Shown: piece by piece, positions 1-5,556 of the stretch
Position numbering within the stretch: position 1 is the stretch's first letter
How the letters are laid out: every line of letters starts with the position of its first letter
Source: JAPLKX01 sp035530195
GTDB lineage: Bacteria; Hydrogenedentota; Hydrogenedentia; Hydrogenedentales; SLHB01
DNA: 5,556 bases
NCBI GenBank assembly: GCA_035530195.1
Contig: DATKVG010000013.1
Coordinates: forward strand, 1-5,556
Reading direction: 5' to 3'
The notes under the pieces: generated by a model
The model's database searches: none
What the model was told of the DNA's origin: nothing
Seen by the model: only the letters and a program-made list of their open reading frames with translations
Program-made: the position numbers and the translations under genes

Positions 1-2776
1 CTTTGCAGAGCAGGCGGGTGACGTCGAGCCGGTATGGCGGCCAGGGGCGGACACCGGCGTGACGCCCGTTGATCTCGATATCGAGGATGCTGCCGACGCG
101 GCCGGCATCGAGGATAACGCGCTTGCCTTTGGCGACGTCCGGCAGGTTCAGGTCGGCGTAGTAGGCGCCCGTGCCCGAGAACCAGGGGAACCCCTGTTTT
201 TCCCATGGGCCGGTTTTGATCCCGCGGACGGGCATCAGGCAGGGGACGTTCGTTGACAGGTCGATCTGGAAATCGCCCGCCAGCCATGCATACTCGCCCA
301 GCGGCGGCTGCGGGAACCACCCGTTGTTCTTGATGACGATCTCGAGAGAGTGTGTGCCGGTGCCGCAGCGGCCTTTGAGGTCGAGCACCCGGAAGTACGG
401 GTCGATCTCCCACGGCAGCTCGATGGTCAGCGGCTCGCCGTTCAGGTAAACAACCGCGTCGGTTTCTTCTTTCATGATGGGCCGCGCGTTCGGCGGGACG
501 CCATCCGCTTCGCGCGGCACGCCATCGAGGATGACGCGCATGTTTGCCAGCAGTTCCGGTACCATGAATTGAGTCGTGTACCGAAGCTCGGAGACGTGCT
601 GCTTGTTCTTCACCGCAAAGGCCCACTGGTTAAGCGCCAGGAAGTTTCCGTTTTCGGGGCTGAAATGCCAGTGGCCCTGGCATATGGGGACGCGTTGGGC
701 CGGCCGTGCCTCGACCAGGGGCGGCGCTTCCGCCTGTTTTGCCGGATCCACCACCAGCAGGCGCGACTCGTAAGGCGCAAACTCGAGCGGGACAACCAGC
801 CGCCCGGCCACCGCCCGCTGGCCCGGAGCGACCTTTGTCGACCCGTCTTCGGGGTTCCAGACCTCCGCGGCGCCCGGAGTTTCCAACGAGGCTGAAGTGC
901 GAATGGGGTTGCCGCTCGTGTTGGCGAAGAAGTAAATATGCTTGCCGCTTTTACGCCGATGCAGGTACAGGATGCCCGGCGCGTTTTCGAGCATCACTTC
1001 GGGCGCGACGGGCGCCAAGGCGGCCTCGAGTTGCGCTTCGGTTTCGTCGGGCAGGAAGCGGATGTGTTTCAGGCTGTGCAGGTCCACGCGGCGAGACTCG
1101 CCGGATCCGTTTTGGCGCAACTCAAGCACGTGGGTGTTGGGGGCGCTTATAACAAGAGCGGCCGCGGCGATTTGTTTGACCGCATCGAGCGTGTCTGCCG
1201 GCACCGCTGTAAGCCGAGGTAGAACCAGGGCATCGAATTTGATTCCGTTCACAGTAAAAGCCGTTTCGGCAATCTCCGCGGCGGCAATCGAGTTCTCATC
1301 CACGATCAGGAAGTCGCGGTGAATCTTCTGCAGCGCAAAACACAGTTGCAGGAACGGCTGCTCGATAACCGGGGCCTCCGCCTTCTCCTGCGGGACAAAA
1401 TCCGCCCATACGGACGACATCGGATACAGCACGGCGATTTTGGGCGCCGCGGCAGCTATTTCGCCGGGTTCGGGTGTCAAGACGGCGGTGAGGCGCGCGG
1501 TGTAATCGGCAAAGAGCTTGTAGTAAGGCCAGAACGGGCTCTGAACGAACTCGGAGGGCGGGCTGTCTTTTTTTCTTCGACCGGCGACGGAGTAGTAGAA
1601 GGCGTGGGGGATGATGTAGTTGACGCCATTGGCGATTTGCCAGTCGGCCATCCATTTCATGTCGCGCAGCGCAAGCCGCCAACCGCTTTCGCCGAACGTT
1701 TCGGTGAGCACCCTGTTTTTCCCGGCCAGCAGCGCGGCCGACGCCACAATTTTCGGGCACAGGCCGCCGGGTTCGCCGTCGCCGATTTTGATCGTCAGGT
1801 GGTCGAGGCCCGGGATGTGAAGATGCTTGAGATGGTAGAAAAGATTCCCGACGCACCGGAACTGGTAGAACAGCGGCTCCTCGCCAAGCGCATGGCCGAT
1901 AAGTTGAAGCCCCCGCGCCGAGCACCATTCCTCGATGGTCTTGAAAAAGGAATCTTCAAACAGCGCCGTGGCCGCGTCCCAGAAGTCGTAACGCACCTGG
2001 CGGCCTGTCTCGCCCGGCGCAAACAAGTCGGGCAGGCGATCCAGCAGGTCGTAGCCTTTTTTGTCGCGGAACGCGCGGGGAAGCTGGTCGCTCCACGGCA
2101 GGCGGGCGAAATCGTCGGGGTAGATATTGAACGCCGGCTCGTCCGTGAAGAATCCCTCGAGGCCGAGCTGTTTGAGGTCGCCCAGTTCTTCCTCGTGCAG
2201 GTCGTACGTCGAGAGCAGGAATGCGCGGCATGCCGATTTGTCCAGGGTGTTGAGATACGATTGGTACCAGAGGATGTCCGGCGACTCGAACTCGACAGCG
2301 CGGCCCAGCCTGTACGGCCCGTCCGGGATGGTGATTTGGGCCCCGCTGAGGCGCTGCCACGGCTGCTTACCCGCCGCGCCATAAACGGCCGCGGTATCAG
2401 CGGGCAAGACAACCTCTGACGGACCCCTTAGATCATCGACTACGAACTTGAGAAATCTCAGGCGGTTTCTCGGTTCGGCAATGACGGCGCCGCCTGCGGG
2501 GCCGCTGGGCCAGTCCCGCTCGTCGTACGCCCAGGGCATCATTTTGTTCTGGCGCGCTTTGCCGCAGCAGAACCGGATCGCCTCGAACCATTCGTCGGAA
2601 AGGTAGGGGGTGATTAGCCCGTGGCGCGCGTGCATCACGAACCCGCCCAGCCCTTTCTCTTTCATCTGGTCGATTTGCCAGTCGAGGTTTTCTTTCTCGA
2701 TTTGATGATTCCAAAACCAGAACGGCGCCTGCCGAAACCGCGCTGAAGGCTCCTTAAACTCCGCGTAAAGATCCAT
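1..2776 (-). CDS. GH106-like glycoside hydrolase (alpha-L-rhamnosidase type), C-terminus cut by window edge
   Basis: I translated the minus strand from the ATG at 2776-2774 codon by codon: 925 codons without a stop, leaving the window at base 1. Family-type motifs in order: PFWFWN near the N-terminus, GGFVMHAR with YLSDEW, YDERDWPSG (residues 84-92), FFTDEP (209-214), IGHALGEEP (293-301), TETFGESGW (358-366) and NYIIPHAFYYS (386-396). This pattern matches GH106-like enzymes, which remove alpha-L-rhamnose or related sugars from glycans; substrate cannot be read from sequence. Candidate catalytic or metal-binding acids are E213, E299/E300, E359 and E363 (inference). After the barrel come a glutamine-amidotransferase-like alpha/beta domain (about 446-545), a beta segment (about 586-680) and two beta-sandwich sugar-binding-like domains (about 705-845 and 855-925, the second with FSGTGAYY and PPYRLDVT). 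The last domain looks nearly complete, so perhaps 30-150 residues are missing. No signal peptide is visible: the protein starts MDLYAEFKEP. Third gene of the operon. Confidence 0.88.
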   Translation of the reverse strand, partial: MDLYAEFKEPSARFRQAPFWFWNHQIEKENLDWQIDQMKEKGLGGFVMHARHGLITPYLSDEWFEAIRFCCGKARQNKMMPWAYDERDWPSGPAGGAVIAEPRNRLRFLKFVVDDLRGPSEVVLPADTAAVYGAAGKQPWQRLSGAQITIPDGPYRLGRAVEFESPDILWYQSYLNTLDKSACRAFLLSTYDLHEEELGDLKQLGLEGFFTDEPAFNIYPDDFARLPWSDQLPRAFRDKKGYDLLDRLPDLFAPGETGRQVRYDFWDAATALFEDSFFKTIEEWCSARGLQLIGHALGEEPLFYQFRCVGNLFYHLKHLHIPGLDHLTIKIGDGEPGGLCPKIVASAALLAGKNRVLTETFGESGWRLALRDMKWMADWQIANGVNYIIPHAFYYSVAGRRKKDSPPSEFVQSPFWPYYKLFADYTARLTAVLTPEPGEIAAAAPKIAVLYPMSSVWADFVPQEKAEAPVIEQPFLQLCFALQKIHRDFLIVDENSIAAAEIAETAFTVNGIKFDALVLPRLTAVPADTLDAVKQIAAAALVISAPNTHVLELRQNGSGESRRVDLHSLKHIRFLPDETEAQLEAALAPVAPEVMLENAPGILYLHRRKSGKHIYFFANTSGNPIRTSASLETPGAAEVWNPEDGSTKVAPGQRAVAGRLVVPLEFAPYESRLLVVDPAKQAEAPPLVEARPAQRVPICQGHWHFSPENGNFLALNQWAFAVKNKQHVSELRYTTQFMVPELLANMRVILDGVPREADGVPPNARPIMKEETDAVVYLNGEPLTIELPWEIDPYFRVLDLKGRCGTGTHSLEIVIKNNGWFPQPPLGEYAWLAGDFQIDLSTNVPCLMPVRGIKTGPWEKQGFPWFSGTGAYYADLNLPDVAKGKRVILDAGRVGSILDIEINGRHAGVRPWPPYRLDVTRLLCK

Positions 2777-2782
2777 CAATGA

Positions 2783-2789
2783 CCCTCTT
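2783..2789 (-). promoter_or_regulatory. Ribosome binding site of the GH106-like gene
   Basis: The minus strand reads AAGAGGG, 6 nt before the ATG at 2776. This decides the start: the in-frame TTG immediately before that ATG is the only near alternative and would have a shorter spacing of 3 nt. The site lies within the 38-nt gap after the stop of the upstream glycosidase gene (2815-2817), where I see no terminator hairpin, so co-transcription is expected. Confidence 0.65.
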
Positions 2790-2814
2790 GGTTTGACCGC
2801 GTTGTCCACATCCT

Positions 2815-4797
2815 CTATTCAATTACAAGCACGTTGTGAATGGCGAGGCCGGATATTTCCGCCGTCAGCACGCCCTCTTTCCAACTCCAGTCCAGCCCGG
2901 TCTCATCGGGCGCCATGTAGCATCGGCCGGGTTTTTCCTTGACGGGTACGGTGACCGTGAACGGGCCGGTGTTCGGCACATCTTCGACCATATGGCGGCT
3001 CGGCGAGAGAGGCCCGGCGCTCGACCGGTTGACGAACTGAATCAGGATGCGGCCGCCTTTGCGGCGTGCGGACATCTCGATCCACCACGGCCCCTGCACG
3101 CGCGCCAGACCCGGCGTATCCAGCGCCTGAATCACATCACCGACAAATTCGCGCAGTCCCGGGTAATGGCCGGCGTGGTATGACCGGAAAACGTCGCCAT
3201 GAATCGCGGCAACCCGGCCGGAACCCACGGGGCACAACGTTGCGGCGGGCGTCCCGGCACGGTTCAACACCGGCTCCTGCTGATTGAGGAGGGGCGCGAG
3301 CTCAGTCGAGTTTGTCAGTGTAACTTTTTGCCAAACGGTTCCCGCGGCCGTGCACCCGTTGCCCGCGGGCACGTAACCGCCGATCAGATCTCCCTCGACT
3401 GCTTCGACGCCCGCCAATGGGCCGTGCTGTTTGGCCACATGTGAGCCCGTCAGCAGTAGCCGCCCGCCCCCCTGCACATACGCCTCGAGCGCCTGCGAGA
3501 CGGCCGGCGGGAGCCCTTCCTGCTCCGGCACGACCACCAGCGGGTACTCGCCCATGCGTGCCAGCAGGTCGTCTTCGTTCAGGATGTCGACGCTGTACCC
3601 GTTTTCGAGGAGGGCGTGCAGCGCGCCTTCCATGGGCTGGTTTGCGCGCGCGAAATTGAACAGGGGCTGATTGTTGCGGTAGTAGAACGCCTGGCTGTGG
3701 AGCAGGGCCACCTGCGGGATTGTCTGTGTTTTGTGGGAGTACGGCTGGCGTTTTCTGCAAAATGCCGCCACTTGCCCCAAGACGTCCTGATGCCAGCCGG
3801 TCAGCCGGCCCGACCGCTGCGGCTGGTCATAAATGAACGTGGCGCCGCCTTGCGCCATAACGACGGAAAGCTCCTGGCACAGATGCGGCACGGTCTTTGT
3901 CACCCACGGCAGGTTGCCGGTGCGCAGGAACGACCACGCCATCAAGTCCCAGGGTTTGTTGCGGCTCGAGATGAACCGGGCTTCGGCACACGCGCGGTCT
4001 GCCCCGAACGATGGATCGAAGTCGCCGCTGATATAATCGACAGGGGCCGTGACGGGTTCGGGCTGGCGGACGCTGTACATCCAGTTGCTGCATACCATCA
4101 CGGACGGGTCTTTTGCGTGCACGGCGTTGGTGTATTTGGTGACGTGCTCGACGAATAGCGCCCGGTGGAACTCGAGCCAGTCCGCCCAGTGTTCCTCGCT
4201 GGGCTTTGTCGGAACGGTGTTGATGCCGGTGCGGCGCGTAAACTCGGTTTTGCACCGCTCGCAATAGCATGGCTGGCTCGCCCAGTTCTCTCCGTCAATC
4301 CACATCCCGTCGAGGTCGTACTTCTCGATCACCTCGAGCAACTGCGGGATCATCAATTCTTCCGTATATGGGCTGAGCGGGCAGGTGTAGTTTGGGCTGG
4401 GCTTGCCGTCCGGCCCGATGTTGGCCCAGTCCGGGTGGAGTTGGATCGCCCGCGTATCCCACACGCCGGAGTAGTGGATAGACAACGGGATGCCCATGTC
4501 GCGGGTGACGTCGCGCCAAACCCGCAGCGCGTCGTTCACGATACCCGGCGACGGCGAGCCTACTTCCGTGGGATAACCGGCCCAGCCCGGGTGGCCTTTG
4601 CAGTCATACTGGACAAAATCCGGCTTGACCTTTTCGAGTTGTACGCGGATGTGCTCGTAGGTGGTTTCGCGGCCGAGTTCGGTGTCTTTCTCATTGGGAT
4701 GGAGGTCGTAATGCAAGCCGAAAAAGGCCTCGGCGTGCCAGTTGGCTGCCGGGGCATCTGCCGCCAGGGAAACACTCAAGATCAAGAGGGAGATCAT
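2815..4797 (-). CDS. Putative secreted glycoside hydrolase: TIM barrel plus beta-galactosidase-trimerisation-like domain
   Basis: 660 residues from ATG 4797 to TAG 2817-2815. Residues 1-17 (MISLLILSVSLAADAPA) look like a short signal peptide ending in an A-x-A-type site, predicting export, although the n-region has no basic residue. Residues about 20-350 resemble the hypothetical-glycosyl-hydrolase (GHL6) and GH29-like TIM barrels: FFGLHYDLHP (25-34), VQYDCKGHPGW (62-72), SIHYSGVWD (106-114), DLDGMWIDGENW (161-172), then CYCERC (177-182) and QGGATFIYDQP (316-326). D168 and E170 in WIDGE are the best active-site candidates (inference). CxCxxC recalls the zinc cysteine cluster of GH42 beta-galactosidases. 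Residues about 360-550 form an alpha/beta domain of the beta-galactosidase trimerisation or amidotransferase-like type (VALLHSQ, YPLVVVPEQE, GGGRLLLTG). The last 90 or so residues look like a beta-sandwich. Substrate unknown; automatic labels such as alpha-L-fucosidase would be over-specific. An in-frame TTG at 4839 would add 14 residues but lacks a ribosome binding site. Confidence 0.88.
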   Translation of the reverse strand: MISLLILSVSLAADAPAANWHAEAFFGLHYDLHPNEKDTELGRETTYEHIRVQLEKVKPDFVQYDCKGHPGWAGYPTEVGSPSPGIVNDALRVWRDVTRDMGIPLSIHYSGVWDTRAIQLHPDWANIGPDGKPSPNYTCPLSPYTEELMIPQLLEVIEKYDLDGMWIDGENWASQPCYCERCKTEFTRRTGINTVPTKPSEEHWADWLEFHRALFVEHVTKYTNAVHAKDPSVMVCSNWMYSVRQPEPVTAPVDYISGDFDPSFGADRACAEARFISSRNKPWDLMAWSFLRTGNLPWVTKTVPHLCQELSVVMAQGGATFIYDQPQRSGRLTGWHQDVLGQVAAFCRKRQPYSHKTQTIPQVALLHSQAFYYRNNQPLFNFARANQPMEGALHALLENGYSVDILNEDDLLARMGEYPLVVVPEQEGLPPAVSQALEAYVQGGGRLLLTGSHVAKQHGPLAGVEAVEGDLIGGYVPAGNGCTAAGTVWQKVTLTNSTELAPLLNQQEPVLNRAGTPAATLCPVGSGRVAAIHGDVFRSYHAGHYPGLREFVGDVIQALDTPGLARVQGPWWIEMSARRKGGRILIQFVNRSSAGPLSPSRHMVEDVPNTGPFTVTVPVKEKPGRCYMAPDETGLDWSWKEGVLTAEISGLAIHNVLVIE

Positions 4798-4803
4798 GTT
4801 TTT

Positions 4804-4810
4804 CCTCCTT
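4804..4810 (-). promoter_or_regulatory. Strong ribosome binding site of the secreted glycosidase gene
   Basis: The minus strand reads AAGGAGG, a full Shine-Dalgarno match, 6 nt before the ATG at 4797. It argues for that ATG over the upstream TTG at 4839, whose preceding bases show no such motif. In the longer reading this same stretch would encode the basic residues R-R-K. Confidence 0.85.
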
Positions 4811-4835
4811 GCCGGCCGCTTCCCCCGGCTGTTGG

Positions 4836-5369
4836 TCAAACTTCAAGGGCGGCCAGCGCTTGTTCAAAGGCGGCGTACACTTCAGGACTGAACAATACAA
4901 ACCGGACCCGTTCAAGACCAGGATTAGCCGCAACAAACCGCCCTGCGGTCCCTATGGCGATGCCAGCCGCCTCGTCGATCGGATATCCGTAAACGCCGCA
5001 ACTTATCGCGGGAAAAGAGACGGTTTTGAGTTTGTGGTCGCGGGCCACCTCGAGGCTCCGCCGATGACAGCTCGCCAGCAATTCCGGCTCGCCGTGTTGG
5101 CCGCCCCGGTACACGGGCCCTACCGTATGGATCACGTACCGGGCCGGCAGCCGGCCGCCGGTCGTCAGCTTGGCATCGCCGGTTTCGCAGCCGTTCAGTT
5201 TCCGGCACTGCTCGAGTATCTCCGGCCCACCCGCGCGATGGATCGCCCCGTCAACGCCGCCGCCGCCCAGCAGCGACCTGTTGGCCGCGTTAACGATAGC
5301 GTCCACCCGCTCCTTGGTTATGTCCCCCTGCACGACTTCCATGGCGCATCCGTTGATAATTTTCTCCAT
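4836..5369 (-). CDS. ymdB: Macrodomain protein, YmdB-like O-acetyl-ADP-ribose deacetylase / ADP-ribosyl hydrolase
   Basis: 177 residues, the full length of a stand-alone macrodomain and the size of E. coli YmdB. Such proteins bind ADP-ribose and hydrolyse O-acetyl-ADP-ribose, and many also remove ADP-ribose from acidic residues of proteins; the site is the cytoplasm. Seen here: QGDITKERVDAIVNAAN (14-30), GGGGVDGAIHRAGG (35-48), TGDAKLTTGGRLPA (63-76), VIHTVGPVYRGG (79-90) and the phosphate loop FPAISCGVYGYP (119-130). N30 and D40 align with YmdB N25 and D35, its reported catalytic residues, so an active enzyme is expected. The loop has Cys124 where YmdB has Thr (ISTGVYGYP), a tolerated variant as far as I know. 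There is no signal peptide or membrane segment. ATG 5369 has a ribosome binding site at 5 nt and a promoter 40 nt upstream, so this is the first gene of the operon. The gap to the next gene is 38 nt. The symbol rests on similarity, not proven orthology. Confidence 0.94.
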   Translation of the reverse strand: MEKIINGCAMEVVQGDITKERVDAIVNAANRSLLGGGGVDGAIHRAGGPEILEQCRKLNGCETGDAKLTTGGRLPARYVIHTVGPVYRGGQHGEPELLASCHRRSLEVARDHKLKTVSFPAISCGVYGYPIDEAAGIAIGTAGRFVAANPGLERVRFVLFSPEVYAAFEQALAALEV

Positions 5370-5374
5370 AGCGG

Positions 5375-5382
5375 CTCCACCC
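5375..5382 (-). promoter_or_regulatory. Ribosome binding site of the macrodomain gene
   Basis: The minus strand reads GGGTGGAG with its last base 5 nt before the ATG at 5369. The GGTGGAG core is a good anti-16S match. It supports this start over the internal Met10, which would cut into the first beta strand of the macrodomain. Confidence 0.65.
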
Positions 5383-5408
5383 TTCTATCCATGCCTGCAC
5401 AGGGGCCG

Positions 5409-5437
5409 ATTCTAACCGATTGCCAGGGAACGGGCAA
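5409..5437 (-). promoter_or_regulatory. Predicted sigma70-type promoter of the macrodomain-glycosidase operon
   Basis: On the minus strand a -35 box TTGCCC (5437-5432, 4 of 6 consensus bases) and a -10 box TAGAAT (5414-5409, 5 of 6) are separated by exactly 17 nt. Transcription would start near 5402, giving a leader of about 33 nt before the macrodomain ATG. No convincing operator palindrome flanks it, so regulation cannot be inferred. The rest of the gene-free stretch 5370-5521 holds only this site, the ribosome binding site and the divergent tRNA promoter. Confidence 0.6.
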
Positions 5438-5478
5438 GAAGCTTGACCGAGGCGCTGTGAATGCGGCCATTGGTCCAG

Positions 5479-5508
5479 TTGAAAGAAAGCCTTGTTCGAT
5501 GGTAAAAT
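5479..5508 (+). promoter_or_regulatory. Predicted promoter of the tRNA-Arg gene
   Basis: On the plus strand TTGAAA (5479-5484, 5 of 6 consensus bases) and TAAAAT (5503-5508, 5 of 6) are separated by 18 nt. The -10 box ends 13 nt before the tRNA 5' end, so the primary transcript would carry a leader of only several nucleotides, usual for a tRNA gene. The short A+T-rich stretch 5503-5513 stands out from the GC-rich surroundings. Confidence 0.65.
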
Positions 5509-5521
5509 TTAAATCCAGCGC

Positions 5522-5556
5522 GTACCCGTAGCTCAATTGGATAGAGTACTTGGCTA
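5522..5556 (+). tRNA. tRNA-Arg (probably anticodon ACG), 5' half only; runs off the window
   Basis: The last 35 bases fold as the start of a tRNA: 5' acceptor strand GTACCCG (5522-5528), TA, D-arm GCTC-AATTGGATA-GAGT, A26, 5' anticodon strand CTTGG, then loop bases C, T and A. They closely match the 5' half of E. coli tRNA-Arg(ACG) in spacing and in the blocks CCGTAGCTCA, TTGGATAGAGTACT (E. coli: CTGGATAGAGTACT) and GGCTA. The final base of the window falls on position 34, the first anticodon base, and is A. In bacteria A34 (edited to inosine) is nearly confined to tRNA-Arg(ACG), which reads CGU, CGC and CGA codons. The 3' half, including T-arm and CCA end, is outside the window, so completeness cannot be judged. 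Confidence 0.85.

Noticed and set aside
1296..1928. 210-residue minus-strand ORF and its overlapping neighbours at 1795-2412, 1956-2360 and 2433-2714
   Set aside because: Out-of-frame shadows inside the continuous GH106-like reading frame; Arg/Pro/Ser-rich translations typical of shifted GC-rich codons.
1319..2419. 366-residue plus-strand ORF, plus the smaller one at 350-895
   Set aside because: Both lie in exact complement codon register to the GH106-like gene, where a GC-rich gene poor in TTA, CTA and TCA codons leaves the opposite strand open. The translations are Arg/Val/Gly-rich with no recognisable motif and no convincing ribosome binding site.
2777..4835. Both intergenic gaps are 38 nt with the Shine-Dalgarno core 6 nt before the ATG
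   Set aside because: The two 38-nt sequences are not similar to each other, so this is not a repeat; equal length is most likely coincidence.
4165..4992. 275-residue plus-strand ORF, with similar ones at 2836-3183 and 3616-4158
   Set aside because: Same complement register as the secreted glycosidase gene, whose motifs are clear; the plus-strand translations resemble no family, and the longest one runs across a genuine intergenic gap.
5438..5478. Possible operator palindrome (GACC...GGTC) between the divergent promoters
   Set aside because: Only four paired bases around a long spacer; expected by chance in GC-rich DNA.
4809..5531. 240-residue plus-strand ORF
   Set aside because: Complement register of the macrodomain gene, and it would run through the operon promoter, the tRNA promoter and into the tRNA itself.
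5318..5536. 72-residue minus-strand ORF overlapping the macrodomain start
   Set aside because: It begins inside the tRNA gene on the opposite strand and overlaps the operon promoter and the macrodomain N-terminus in another frame; no motif seen.

Overview
The window reads as ordinary chromosomal DNA of a GC-rich, polysaccharide-degrading bacterium. Large glycosidases of the two types seen here, GH106-like and a TIM barrel with a beta-galactosidase-trimerisation-type domain, are abundant in Planctomycetes, Verrucomicrobia/Lentisphaerae, Hydrogenedentes and related lineages. That taxonomic placement is inference from gene content and composition; no marker gene fixes it.

Layout. Almost the whole window (1-5369) is one minus-strand gene cluster, transcribed from right to left: (1) a 177-residue macrodomain protein closely resembling E. 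coli YmdB (5369-4836); (2) a 660-residue putative secreted glycoside hydrolase with an N-terminal signal-like segment (4797-2815); (3) a GH106-like (alpha-L-rhamnosidase-type) glycoside hydrolase, open for 925 codons from 2776 until it runs off the left edge. Its stop codon lies outside the window, so stop-to-stop ORF listings miss it. Both gene-to-gene gaps are 38 nt, each gene has a Shine-Dalgarno sequence, and I see no terminator between the genes, so a single operon is likely. A good sigma70-type promoter (5437-5409, minus strand) sits just upstream of the macrodomain gene.

The right edge carries the 5' half of a tRNA gene on the plus strand (5522 onward). It has its own strong promoter and is divergent from the operon. 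Its sequence and the first anticodon base (A) point to tRNA-Arg(ACG).

How the genes may work together: the two large enzymes look like parts of a glycan-degradation route. One is apparently exported. The other has no visible signal peptide and may work in the cytoplasm on imported oligosaccharides. The macrodomain protein would act in the cytoplasm on ADP-ribose derivatives; its link to sugar breakdown is unknown and is the least expected feature. I found no CRISPR array, insertion sequence, riboswitch or clear novel system. The long plus-strand ORFs are complement shadows of the three real genes.
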